A stretch of 64,000 bases of DNA from a virus, in the IMG/VR virus record IMGVR_UViG_3300022602_003048, positions 29,538-93,537 of that record; one strand, given 5' to 3'. This document shows positions 7,452 through 15,345 of this stretch, piece after piece; the first letter of the stretch is position 1, and every line of letters begins with the position of its first letter. A program made the position numbers and the translations under genes. The notes beneath the pieces are model-generated. The model did no database searches, was not told where the DNA came from, and saw nothing but the letters and a program-made list of their open reading frames with translations.

Positions 7452-8997
7452 CTACTAACTCCTCTAGGTTGGTGAGCTTGCCATCATCTAACCCGCTATC
7501 ATCGCGATGATATTCTGCAGGTTCTTCTATCTCAAAGTTCTTGTTGAACATGGTAGAAGAATTCACTGTCTTCTTTCCAGTAGCACCGCGTGTTCCAATG
7601 ACACTGATCCAGAACTTGTTGTATTCTTCAACTAGTTCTAGTGCTTTGTTGCGATCATCAGTTTCAAATATGCGATCCACTACGTCTCGGAAATACTTCC
7701 TATCATATACGGTATTGAATACCATCATGTTAGGGATCACTCCTTGATCATATTGGCGGTTAGCTTCTTGGACAGAATTGATGTGCATCCACACGTTATG
7801 CCCCATCTGTATCGCATAGCTAAAACTATCCCAGCTGGTACGACCTTCCTTGCCGTTCTTGTTTAGGTCTCCGGGCTTATAGATACATACATCCTTTACT
7901 AGAGTGAGATCGGTGATAGGACTATCATTAAACATACTACTCTTTTTGAAGATACCGTCGCCGTTCACAGCAGTACTGAACTTTCGCTGATCGATGGAAT
8001 ATTTCTTGTCGTCAACGCTGGCTTCCATGCGATAGGTCCACTTTTTCATGTGTTCTATTTCAGTCTGCGTATATATCTGTCCATTAGCAGTTGCGAGGAA
8101 CGGACTAGCACAGTCAAAGCTAATGGTTAGCGTGGGATTATGATATTTTCGCACAGCCCGCTGGATGTCTGTAAGTAGGCATGCCCATTCTAGCTTAGAA
8201 GTACCTAGGAAGTGTATCCAATCTTGCTTACCTGATTCTAACAGACCGTCAAAACGAAGGTCTACTAACCTCTTTAGCGTTAGATGGACGTCACACATGT
8301 TCTGGCCTCCCATAGACCATCCGTTAAAATGTTCATTTGGATAGAGCTTTGGGTCGCTGTATTTCTTGACCTGTTGATACCAGTCTTCTGCTTCTGTATG
8401 ATTTTCTCCCTGTAAAACATTTAAAAACTTACAGTTACCGTTGCGATTGCGTATGAAATAATCATTATTGATATGGGTAGCATCTACTGCTTCTTGGTAT
8501 GTGCTGATACCAGTCGCTTTAGCACCTGCAGGACTACGTGCGACCCAGGCCGGTATATCTAATATCATTCCCCAATCCATGAGACCGTCCATCCAAGCAA
8601 GAACCTGTTGCCTTTTCTTGCTGGCTTTTGGACAGTTGGGATCTTTCCAGTCGCCTTCCCATACGCCCTTACCAATCTGGAATCCACCACTATCGCCAAC
8701 GACGATGCTTTCACCGTTGCGAGGTCGGCTGCGGAACATATCATCTTTCTCGCTAGCACGGGTCATGTCTAGATCAGCATGACCTGCTGAATACAGCCCC
8801 CATTTATAATAGAAGTAGCCTTTCTCTGGATCAAAGAAATTTAATCCTTCTACTCCGCTAGTAAAACCTGCGGGCAAGCGGGCTGGATCGACATAATTGC
8901 CAAACCGCTGTTTGCCGATAAATGTTGAATAAAACGAACTTACTGCTGGTAAGAATGTTGCATAATCATTCTGCGCTGTTGTTAAATTTTTGTTCAT
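7444..8997 (-). CDS. dpdA: DpdA-like DNA-guanine transglycosylase (TGT superfamily)
   Basis: This is a 517-residue member of the tRNA-guanine transglycosylase superfamily of the kind phages use to insert 7-deazaguanine bases into DNA. D102 lies in VVGDSGGFQIG (the SDSGGFQ motif of TGT) and D295 in TISFDCASPF matches the catalytic nucleophile. FLNVLQGENH (about 191-200) and GWSMGG (227-232) match the substrate-binding loops. I see no CxCxxC zinc site as in bacterial TGT, in line with DNA-acting versions. It is coupled to a DUF2061 gene upstream (ATGA overlap) and lies in one block with folE and queE. Confidence 0.85.
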   Translation of the reverse strand: MNKNLTTAQNDYATFLPAVSSFYSTFIGKQRFGNYVDPARLPAGFTSGVEGLNFFDPEKGYFYYKWGLYSAGHADLDMTRASEKDDMFRSRPRNGESIVVGDSGGFQIGKGVWEGDWKDPNCPKASKKRQQVLAWMDGLMDWGMILDIPAWVARSPAGAKATGISTYQEAVDATHINNDYFIRNRNGNCKFLNVLQGENHTEAEDWYQQVKKYSDPKLYPNEHFNGWSMGGQNMCDVHLTLKRLVDLRFDGLLESGKQDWIHFLGTSKLEWACLLTDIQRAVRKYHNPTLTISFDCASPFLATANGQIYTQTEIEHMKKWTYRMEASVDDKKYSIDQRKFSTAVNGDGIFKKSSMFNDSPITDLTLVKDVCIYKPGDLNKNGKEGRTSWDSFSYAIQMGHNVWMHINSVQEANRQYDQGVIPNMMVFNTVYDRKYFRDVVDRIFETDDRNKALELVEEYNKFWISVIGTRGATGKKTVNSSTMFNKNFEIEEPAEYHRDDSGLDDGKLTNLEELVDE

Positions 8998-9170
8998 TCC
9001 TTACCCCAATCAATTTTTAACCATATTCTTTCATGTATATAATGAACTGTTGTTAGGATAATATGAATAATAATAGCATCACTTATTCCAGTCCACAACG
9101 CCGTTATTAAAAGAGCTAAAATTCTATAAGTTATAGCTCTAATAATGGTTCTTTTATGTGTTTCTATCAT
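8994..9170 (-). CDS. DUF2061 small membrane protein (58 residues)
   Basis: This short gene starts at the ATG at 9170 and ends at 8994, overlapping the clamp gene stop and the dpdA start by four bases each (ATGA). The sequence ...RAITYRILALLITALW... then a second hydrophobic stretch and VHYIHERIWLKIDWG matches DUF2061, whose hallmarks are KAxTYRIL and YYxHERxW. Two transmembrane segments are predicted at about 10-28 and 30-42. DUF2061 proteins are inner-membrane proteins without defined function; linkage to sliding clamp and dpdA is probably only operonic. Confidence 0.8.
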   Translation of the reverse strand: MIETHKRTIIRAITYRILALLITALWTGISDAIIIHIILTTVHYIHERIWLKIDWGKE

Positions 9171-9898
9171 TTGGTTTGTGCTGGAATGTAATAATTGTAT
9201 TTTGCGATACCGCTATCTACAGTAACCAATGCTACACCGTCGTCGCTAAATTTGACAGTCTTGTCTCCGTCTAGGTTCAGTATACTGATGAACTGTGATA
9301 CCGGATAGCTCCAGTTCTGCCTAAGTTTTCCCGTGATTCCTGTTTGGAACACGAAGCTGCCTTCGTGCGTGTTTGCATCACCGAAGAATATTTTCAAGGA
9401 ATCGTTATCAGTCTTGACCATAAACACAGTTTCTTCAGAATGTGCCGCTGCCTGTAACTTGAGCCTATTGATACTAGCAACTGCTGGCCCAAACTCAACC
9501 TGCCAAGATGCTCCTTTGAATTTCACAGTCTTTAGTTTTTCGTTGATAAGTTCAGTGCCCATGAGCTTGTAATCGTTCTTGAAATCGCCAGCAGCATTTT
9601 CAAAATGTATCATGACTGGACGATTTTCACCGTTGCGCACTTCCCAAACAACTTGGATGTCTGCGCCGTCTTTGTATTCTGGATTCTTTAGATGCAGATC
9701 TAGCTTGTTTAGATCTGGTAATCCAAACGTCCCCTTGAATTCCTTTACTGCGTTGTTTGTTTCTGCTTGCACGATGACCGAACGATTCTCAGCCAATGCT
9801 TCGATATTGGTCTTGTCATCGTCACCTAATATTTTTACTAAATCGATGAAGCCTAATGCGTGTGTATGTGCTACTAAATCTTTAAGAATGTCTTTCAT
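9167..9898 (-). CDS. 45: sliding clamp, DNA polymerase processivity factor (gp45-like)
   Basis: The product of 243 residues (T4 gp45 has 228) resembles T4-type sliding clamps. Typical stretches are KLMGTELINEKLKTVKFK and the C-terminal DDGVALVTVDSG followed by KYNYYIPAQTK. The clamp is a trimeric ring holding the polymerase on DNA and, in T4, also activates late transcription together with gp33/gp55. The start is the ATG at 9898, six bases after GGAG, rather than the ATG at 9910. A strong sigma70-type promoter stands at 9919..9947. Confidence 0.88.
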   Translation of the reverse strand: MKDILKDLVAHTHALGFIDLVKILGDDDKTNIEALAENRSVIVQAETNNAVKEFKGTFGLPDLNKLDLHLKNPEYKDGADIQVVWEVRNGENRPVMIHFENAAGDFKNDYKLMGTELINEKLKTVKFKGASWQVEFGPAVASINRLKLQAAAHSEETVFMVKTDNDSLKIFFGDANTHEGSFVFQTGITGKLRQNWSYPVSQFISILNLDGDKTVKFSDDGVALVTVDSGIAKYNYYIPAQTK

Positions 9899-9918
9899 AT
9901 GAATCTCCATGTGTTATG

Positions 9919-9947
9919 ATTATATTTAGGTTTTGTCTAAGAGTCAA
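9919..9947 (-). promoter_or_regulatory. sigma70-type promoter of the clamp gene
   Basis: On the minus strand TTGACT (9942-9947) and TATAAT (9919-9924) are separated by exactly 17 bases. The promoter begins CTTGACTCTTAGA and ends CCTAAATATAAT, similar to the folE promoter, so both may belong to one early or middle class. The clamp ATG lies about 21 bases beyond the -10 with a GGAG site in between. Confidence 0.75.
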
Positions 9948-9954
9948 GATAATT

Positions 9955-12621
9955 TTAGAACTCAAATAGCTTGTTGAAAGTGTTAGTTTGTTCAGTGCTG
10001 ACCACGTCCCATTCCAAAACTCCGATGAGATTGTCTAGTTTAGCGTCAATGATGGTAGCTTCCATCTCAGCATCATCAAAAGGTAGATCCTTAAACCATT
10101 GGGGTAAGCGCAATTCATCTACAGGATACGCTACGCTGTTGAACCCCATTGGATTGTTTTTCAGCTTACAGACGATGACTTTAGCACCATCGCTGATGCT
10201 CATGGCATAATTATCGCTGTACATCTTCTTGAGCGTGTTCCAATTGATGCTTGCCCGAACGTGACCAGGCATATTTGCTTTTCCTGCCTTAGCTTCTTTC
10301 TTGCTATAGTCAGTAATATTGTTGGCACGTTTAGGGCTTCCCTTCTCCCAACCAGGTCGTCCCTTAAAGGCAGTGCGGAAGTCAGTGATCATCTCCAGTA
10401 TCTCTTCTTCCTTATGACCAGTCAGCACGCTTTCTAATACTTCACTAAGGAAGTTCTGTATAAATTCTGGAGTATCCGAACGCTTGAGATCCAATCCCAT
10501 GGCTTTAATCTTACCAGGTTTATCATTATTATCGTAACGCTTGCCTTCTTTATCGTAATAGAGGACGGCATAGCGTTTCTTAGTGATGAACAGTCCCTTG
10601 ATAGCCACGATCTCTCGCCCAGCCTTGATCACATCACCTCTGCTCTTTGGGCAATGGAACGCATCTAGCATGAACTTAGGGAATGTTCCGTTTACTTCTT
10701 CAGCTATCTGATCATAGAGCTGTATGACATTATCCTTAGACCAAGGTATCACACCTTTATCTATGTCTTTCTTTAGGGTAGTGTATGCTGAGAAATACAC
10801 AGAGTCAGTATCGCCATATATGATGCTCTTGCCTATGTGATCATTTACGCCTGTTATCACTTCGTTCACTTTTCCGGCCATGTGCTTGGCTATGCTCCTA
10901 CCAGTCAGTGTAGTTGACTGTCCGATGCGTTTATCAAAGAATCGGCATCCTGGATTTAGGATAGCACCATATAAGCTGTTGAGATTGATCTTCTTTACTA
11001 ACTGTCGCTTATCCCAGAATTCAGTTTCTATCTTGTTACCGGCGTTTAGTGATTCGCGCATCTTGGCCTGTAGTTCCTTGCGCTCAGCATACCAACGCTT
11101 TAGCAGTCCAGGTATAACCCCCTCAAACTCATAGGTAAAGATAGTACCGTTGGCACTGAGCATCCAGGGTTGGTTGCTGTCATAGATCATCTTATAGATC
11201 TCTGCACCACTCATCACTACGCTTTCGCCGTTTTCCCAGTCAACAGTTATATCAGTAGCCTTGTCTTGAGACATGACTATATCGTATTCCAAACAGGCAA
11301 ACTTACCCTCCCATGCGCTTGCGAAACTCTTTTTATGCACGGTTATCTGTTCGTCTATGTATGCATCTGTGTAGGTCTGGCGCAGTTGTCCAACAATGGT
11401 TTCTGGAGCCATGTTTAGCGCACGGATGGCTGATGGATATAGGCTGTTTAGATCCATTGATCCAATCCAGTCATGCAATCCTTTTTTTGGATATGCGACA
11501 TAGGCGCCTGCTGCCTGTGTGTTCTCGCTGTCATCACGTTTTGGACGATTGGGCACTATCAAGCCACGGCGATGTGCTTCATTGATGATAGCCTGTTCAG
11601 TAACAGCGACAGCACCCATGGTAGTCTGTAGCAGAACCGTGTTAGCATGGGCTAGTTCGTTGCTGAGATCGATGAATTTGAGTTTTTTATCTAATTTATC
11701 TAGCAATGCTACGTCTTGCCTGTTGTATTCGATGAACTTTCGGAAGTCGTTATTATATAGGCTGTCTAGCGTGCCTTCGTATACGGTTTTCTTTTCCCCT
11801 ATCTCCATTTCGCCGATAGCATCGAGTCGATAGGTGTGTCTTTCTTCATAGGTATATTTGCGATACAGTTCTAAGCTATCTAGGTGTACTCTACCTACTA
11901 GGTCGTAGGTAATAAGCTGCCGACCATATTTCTCAAATTCACGCTTTTTTGGAAACTCGTTCCAGAGGCAGAAACGGCGTGTATCTTCTTTGCTCAACAC
12001 TCGTGCTACGCGATTCACAGTGTAGGGAATATCGTAACCTTCGCTGTTCCAACCACTTAGTATGTCTGCATCCTCGATGAGATCTAAGAATGTTTCTAGC
12101 ATATCTGCTTCGCTGTCAAATATGAAACAGTCGTTGAATTCCTCACACTGTTTCTTTGCTTCTTCTACAGACAGTCTCTTTGGGGGTACTGCTAGAGTGA
12201 CTAACCTCTCTAACCACTGCAGATGCACTGTTATGGCAGTGATGCCCATGAACGGATCGCTAGGATCTGCGAAGCCACGTTCTGGATCAAAGTCTGTCTC
12301 GATGTCAAAGAACGCTACGTTCAGCTTCGGAGCATCTAGGTTTAGATAGTTTTCTTCGAGGCAGCGGAAAGCTGGATTGATATCACTTTCATAAAGGCGT
12401 TTGGTTCCGTGTATCTTTAATTCTTTATGGAAATCTTTGAGATTTCGGGCAGTTACTCTACCCAACTTCTCACCGTAAACACTTTCGTGCTTGCCCTTAG
12501 GGTCGGGATAATAAAATATATAACGAGCAGGATATTCTTTATATAATCGTTTGCCGTTTACACGTTCAACTACTTTAACAGATTCATCATCTCTCTTATA
12601 GAGAGCATCTACATAACTCAT
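9955..12621 (-). CDS. 43: DNA polymerase, family B (gp43-like)
   Basis: This is the replicative polymerase with proofreading. Exo I carries D106/E108 (VAFFDIETD), Exo II is at ILSGWNSEGYD (187-197) and Exo III at YNRQDVALLD (299-308). Polymerase motif A is SMDLNSLYPS (388-397), motif B KKINLNSLYGA (543-553) and motif C YGDTDS (602-607). It is 888 residues, close to T4 gp43 (898), unsplit and without an intein. The start at 12621 follows GGAG. The C-terminus (TNTFNKLFEF) ends in a hydrophobic clamp-interacting-peptide-like tail, as in T4 gp43. Confidence 0.97.
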   Translation of the reverse strand: MSYVDALYKRDDESVKVVERVNGKRLYKEYPARYIFYYPDPKGKHESVYGEKLGRVTARNLKDFHKELKIHGTKRLYESDINPAFRCLEENYLNLDAPKLNVAFFDIETDFDPERGFADPSDPFMGITAITVHLQWLERLVTLAVPPKRLSVEEAKKQCEEFNDCFIFDSEADMLETFLDLIEDADILSGWNSEGYDIPYTVNRVARVLSKEDTRRFCLWNEFPKKREFEKYGRQLITYDLVGRVHLDSLELYRKYTYEERHTYRLDAIGEMEIGEKKTVYEGTLDSLYNNDFRKFIEYNRQDVALLDKLDKKLKFIDLSNELAHANTVLLQTTMGAVAVTEQAIINEAHRRGLIVPNRPKRDDSENTQAAGAYVAYPKKGLHDWIGSMDLNSLYPSAIRALNMAPETIVGQLRQTYTDAYIDEQITVHKKSFASAWEGKFACLEYDIVMSQDKATDITVDWENGESVVMSGAEIYKMIYDSNQPWMLSANGTIFTYEFEGVIPGLLKRWYAERKELQAKMRESLNAGNKIETEFWDKRQLVKKINLNSLYGAILNPGCRFFDKRIGQSTTLTGRSIAKHMAGKVNEVITGVNDHIGKSIIYGDTDSVYFSAYTTLKKDIDKGVIPWSKDNVIQLYDQIAEEVNGTFPKFMLDAFHCPKSRGDVIKAGREIVAIKGLFITKKRYAVLYYDKEGKRYDNNDKPGKIKAMGLDLKRSDTPEFIQNFLSEVLESVLTGHKEEEILEMITDFRTAFKGRPGWEKGSPKRANNITDYSKKEAKAGKANMPGHVRASINWNTLKKMYSDNYAMSISDGAKVIVCKLKNNPMGFNSVAYPVDELRLPQWFKDLPFDDAEMEATIIDAKLDNLIGVLEWDVVSTEQTNTFNKLFEF

Positions 12622-12697
12622 TCATTTGTCTCCTATTGCGATTTGTGGCTCGCAAAATACCAATAGCGTGGTTTATGGCCCAACCTACCTTGCTCAC
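12596..12697 (-). CDS. possible 33-residue basic miniprotein upstream of the polymerase
   Basis: A GTG-initiated frame between dsbA-like and the polymerase encodes a small basic peptide (VGWAINHAIGILRATNRNRR...). It overlaps the polymerase start by about 26 bases. GATAAGTA, similar to a late promoter octamer, lies just upstream. There is no clear ribosome binding site, and the frame is short enough to occur by chance. It is listed because the 85-base gap otherwise holds nothing. Confidence 0.22.
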   Translation of the reverse strand: MSKVGWAINHAIGILRATNRNRRQMNELCRCSL

Positions 12698-12706
12698 AGT
12701 TACTTA

Positions 12707-12964
12707 TCAGACGTCCTTGCCTGTGGTAACTAAAATACTCTCTAGTTCTGCGAATTCTTCGTTTACTGCACCCCAGTTACGCTTATACGCGACCGAGATA
12801 GCCTTGTTTAGCAGTGCTGGTTTGATATCTAGTTCTTCTGCTACTGCTTTGACGGTGTCTTTCATACCGCCCTTGAGGTCATCAACTTCCTGCAATACCT
12901 GCACACATTGATCGATAACGCTCAACAATTTTGCTTTTTCTTCAGATCCGTAAGTGCGACTCAT
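12707..12964 (-). CDS. dsbA: DsbA-like double-stranded DNA-binding protein
   Basis: The 85-residue acidic/helical product resembles T4-type DsbA. T4 DsbA is 89 residues, binds dsDNA and affects late transcription. The pattern (coiled N-terminal helix, then ...KDTVKAVAEELDIKPALLNKAISVAYKRN..., then an acidic helix ending in a hydrophobic residue) fits. Sequence identity cannot be judged without alignment. It has its own sigma70-type promoter (12986..13014) and a GGAG site, and lies directly upstream of the polymerase. Confidence 0.55.
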   Translation of the reverse strand: MSRTYGSEEKAKLLSVIDQCVQVLQEVDDLKGGMKDTVKAVAEELDIKPALLNKAISVAYKRNWGAVNEEFAELESILVTTGKDV

Positions 12965-12985
12965 CTATCTCTCCTTATTTTCTAT

Positions 12986-13014
12986 AGTATACAGGAACGA
13001 TGGACTAAGGTCAA
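12986..13014 (-). promoter_or_regulatory. sigma70-type promoter upstream of dsbA-like gene
   Basis: TTGACC (13009-13014) and TATACT (12986-12991) on the minus strand are 17 bases apart. A GGAG ribosome binding site lies between it and the ATG at 12964. Confidence 0.65.
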
Positions 13015-13017
13015 TGT

Positions 13018-13584
13018 TTATGTTAGTCCTATGATCATGTAGCGATCGTATTCTGTTTCTGGATCTTCTAGAGTTATAGTCCCCTCAAACATCAATTCAC
13101 GCAGTGGATAATCTCTCCGGAATTGTTCTAGGCTATCATACTGATTGACCGCACCGAGATCGTTGTTCCTACCCTGAAGAGCTACTAACGTGTTTTTCGG
13201 AATCGCATCAAACCATCCATCGTTTTTCATGTTAGTTGTGCTTGTGTTTATTATCAAGCTCTTTTTAGTCACTTGCCTGTAGTCTAGGTCGTTCGCATCT
13301 TTGAGCATGTCTACGATGCGATCGTGCAGACCTAATTTCTTGGCGAATCGCTTTCCGTCTCTTAATACTCTAGGATCTGTCTCTACGTTTATTATCTTGT
13401 TAAAATCCCAGTGCTTAGATATCAGCATGATGCTGAGATTGCCGTACCAGCTACCCAATATATAAATAACATCAAATCTATCACTTATCTTAGTGATTTC
13501 TTTTATCAACCAGAGTTTGCTAAACACTAGATCTCGTGTAAAACTACCTTCTAAAGTGTTTGGACTGACTTCATTTATCTTCAT
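13018..13584 (-). CDS. SAM-dependent methyltransferase-like protein with capsid-targeting-like N-terminus
   Basis: The 188-residue product has a Rossmann-like core: FDVIYILGSWYGNLSIML (about 37-54) resembles motif I, and IINVETDPRVL (64-74) resembles the acidic motif II after strand 2. The catalytic motif IV is unclear (LIINTSTTNM). It begins MKINEVSP, fitting M-[KNL]-[ILF]-x-E-[VLIF], shared by eight further genes up to 22951. Its ATG overlaps the previous gene by 14 bases. Substrate unknown; a degenerate methyltransferase fold is possible. Confidence 0.6.
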   Translation of the reverse strand: MKINEVSPNTLEGSFTRDLVFSKLWLIKEITKISDRFDVIYILGSWYGNLSIMLISKHWDFNKIINVETDPRVLRDGKRFAKKLGLHDRIVDMLKDANDLDYRQVTKKSLIINTSTTNMKNDGWFDAIPKNTLVALQGRNNDLGAVNQYDSLEQFRRDYPLRELMFEGTITLEDPETEYDRYMIIGLT

Positions 13585-13759
13585 CGTCCCACCGAGTTTC
13601 TATATCTTTTACTATGTCTATGTAGCGCCTGAGAGGATTATTTGATTTCAGTCTCTTATCCTTGGCCAGTGTTTCGAGACCCCGCGCACCCGGACTGACT
13701 GGGTCCTTTATCTGTTTCTTGATATCTTCGACTCCTGGAGATCCCTTGATCTTCTTCAT
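13571..13759 (-). CDS. small basic protein of unknown function
   Basis: I take the ATG at 13759 (MKKIKGSPGVEDI...), which sits one base after the stop of the LamG-like gene; the frame continues upstream to 13789 inside that gene. The 62-residue product is Lys/Asp/Arg-rich, without signal peptide or membrane segment, and looks partly disordered (KDPVSPGARGLETLAKDKRL). It overlaps the methyltransferase-like gene by 14 bases. Function unknown. Confidence 0.55.
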   Translation of the reverse strand: MKKIKGSPGVEDIKKQIKDPVSPGARGLETLAKDKRLKSNNPLRRYIDIVKDIETRWDDEDK

Positions 13760-13760
13760 A

Positions 13761-14519
13761 TTAGATTCCGTAGGTGCTCTTGACAGCATTGTAGTTGGCT
13801 GTAACCTGTGTTTGATTCAATGCTATATTATAGACACGCATCTGATAATAGGTTCCGACGCACGCATCCATTGGAGTGCTTGAGGTTCCTGCGTTTGGAT
13901 GCCTAGATCCAAAATTTAGGCCGGTAGAGGTGCTTCCTGGATTAGCATATAGCGTTTGGCTAGCAGTCTGCAAACTACCGTTGATGTATAGCTTCAAGCT
14001 AGGGGTAGCATCGACGGTAACTATTATCTGTCTTATGTTTCCAGTATTTGCCGAAATGCTGTAAGAATTTGCAGCAGCTGAACCACCTATGCTAAGCAAT
14101 GAAGAGCCGCTCCAATATGCGAGATATCCCTTAGAGGCAGTGTAGCTCTCATTGCCCCACAGCGACGACCAATAGGCTGATGGATTTAAATTTACGATAA
14201 CTTCTACAGTAAAAGGTACTACTAAATTGTATGTGGTGGCTATCATGGCCATATTAGTAATCTGAGAAGGACCTAGTATCAATCCGCCGTTATGCGCAGA
14301 AGTATATGTAGCAGATCCTGTACCTGTTTTTATTATAGTACCATTATTGCCATAACCGCTAACATCAGTCCAAGAAATTCCTGAACTAGGAGCGTTCAAA
14401 AGATTCATGACCAGCCCAGTACTAGTACCGGTCCAGGTATTACCTACCGGTCCTTTGCTAGCTGAAACAACAGTTGCAATCTTGCTGATAGCAGTAGTTC
14501 GGCCTGGCTTACGGAACAT
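13761..14519 (-). CDS. LamG/concanavalin-like domain protein, probable virion decoration or fibre
   Basis: The 252-residue product has a Gly/Ser/Thr-rich N-terminal part (1-35) and then a laminin-G/concanavalin-like jelly roll. Visible marks are SWTDVSGYGNNGTI (a D-x-SGxGNNGT start typical of LamG_3), FTVEVIVNL, a W-rich strand, LKLYINGSLQTAS and the terminal YYQMRVYNIALNQTQVTANYN. This ending (R-x-Y-N-x-AL-x-x-x-Q-V) is highly typical of LamG_3 carbohydrate-binding modules. It likely binds sugars on the virion or host surface. Confidence 0.8.
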   Translation of the reverse strand: MFRKPGRTTAISKIATVVSASKGPVGNTWTGTSTGLVMNLLNAPSSGISWTDVSGYGNNGTIIKTGTGSATYTSAHNGGLILGPSQITNMAMIATTYNLVVPFTVEVIVNLNPSAYWSSLWGNESYTASKGYLAYWSGSSLLSIGGSAAANSYSISANTGNIRQIIVTVDATPSLKLYINGSLQTASQTLYANPGSTSTGLNFGSRHPNAGTSSTPMDACVGTYYQMRVYNIALNQTQVTANYNAVKSTYGI

Positions 14520-14520
14520 A

Positions 14521-14814
14521 TCAAGCCAATTCTGTTATGCTGATATAACCACTAGTGGTAACCTGCAGGAAAGCAATGTAAGTAAAGCCTGTTCCTGTGC
14601 CTACGGCTATGAATTCTATCTGACCAGCTGGAATGATCATGCTGCTATTTGTAGCAGTAACACTAGATCCGCCTAGGGCTATATAAGTATCTGCTTGCAC
14701 AGCTACCCTTATGACGCTAGTTGATGTGCCAAATGCAGCTGAAACTTGGCTGCTGCCTGAAGTAGCAAAGTTCTGCGTAGTGCCTGGTGCGTAGGCGCCT
14801 TTTCTTAGTAACAT
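14521..14814 (-). CDS. small beta-rich structural-type protein
   Basis: This is a 97-residue Ser/Thr/Ala/Gly-rich beta protein (MLLRKGAYAPGTTQ... SVIRVAVQADTYIALGG... MIIPAGQIEFIAVGTGTGF). The SMIIPAGQIEFIAVG stretch is the pattern of small virion proteins of tailed phages that provide a beta-sandwich. It ends right at the start of the LamG gene and has a GAGG ribosome binding site. A virion accessory role is probable but not proven. Confidence 0.65.
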   Translation of the reverse strand: MLLRKGAYAPGTTQNFATSGSSQVSAAFGTSTSVIRVAVQADTYIALGGSSVTATNSSMIIPAGQIEFIAVGTGTGFTYIAFLQVTTSGYISITELA

Positions 14815-14824
14815 ATTAGTTTCC

Positions 14825-15046
14825 TCATTTCTTTATGGGACGACAGTCATTGACCATCTTGCCGCCTTTTTTCTTCAATCCTGCTTTACGATATCCAGAC
14901 CAGCAGTGCGTGTTTCCGTTATCATCGGCTTTCTCGTTGATACCTTCAGATTTGATAGAGAGAGAAGATAACCTTCCGGATAGATTCTCTCCGAGACCGT
15001 GCTTATGGTTTAGTTCTATCGCTTTTTCAAGCTCAGTTATTTTCAT
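14825..15046 (-). CDS. small protein with capsid-targeting-like N-terminus and CW-KGG-VNxC motif
   Basis: The 73-residue product begins MKITELEKAI and ends with a Cys/Lys module, HCWSGYRKAGLKKKGG then VNDCRP. The same module (CW-x-G-x-x-K-x-G-x-K-x-KGG-x-x-VN-x-C-x-P) recurs in the 15346..16572 protein at about 152-180. The two Cys could bind metal or form a disulfide. A GATAAATA late-promoter octamer ends exactly five bases before the ATG, implying a leaderless transcript. Function unknown. Confidence 0.7.
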   Translation of the reverse strand: MKITELEKAIELNHKHGLGENLSGRLSSLSIKSEGINEKADDNGNTHCWSGYRKAGLKKKGGKMVNDCRPIKK

Positions 15047-15341
15047 GCAGATATTTATCTGTTCGCCTGTGATAGGCTAGATACCATCTGACATATCTGA
15101 GTAGTTCGCCGCCATTTGATCTGATCTGTTTTTCGTTATGCTTCTTGATCTTTTTGGCTTTAGAGCTTATCTCTTTTAGGAATCTAGGATCAGAGCTACT
15201 GCGCCACTGGCTAAGGTCCATATATTGTGCTGCTTGGGATTTTAGGTTTGAATATCTAGGCCTATTCTCAACGTCTTCCAACAGATAATCCCAGTCGGAC
15301 CAATCTATCTCAGTCCAACTACTTAAAGTATCGTAGCGCAT
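15033..15341 (-). CDS. conserved phage protein, Trp-rich acidic N-terminus
   Basis: This encodes 102 residues starting at 15341 with an AAGGAG site. The N-terminal 25 residues are acidic and Trp-rich (WTEIDWSDWDYLLEDVE). The remainder is basic with SSKAKKIKKHNEKQ and a C-terminal YVRWYLAYHRRTDK. There is no known motif. It overlaps the start of the next gene and carries the late-promoter octamer for that gene in its last codons. Function unknown. Confidence 0.6.
   Translation of the reverse strand: MRYDTLSSWTEIDWSDWDYLLEDVENRPRYSNLKSQAAQYMDLSQWRSSSDPRFLKEISSKAKKIKKHNEKQIRSNGGELLRYVRWYLAYHRRTDKYLHENN
15052..15059 (-). promoter_or_regulatory. T4-late-type promoter octamer GATAAATA
   Basis: The minus-strand octamer GATAAATA matches TATAAATA at seven of eight bases. 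The ATG at 15046 is five bases downstream, which is where T4 late transcription would start, so the mRNA would be leaderless. It lies within the 3' end of the upstream gene. Confidence 0.55.
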
Positions 15342-15345
15342 TTGC

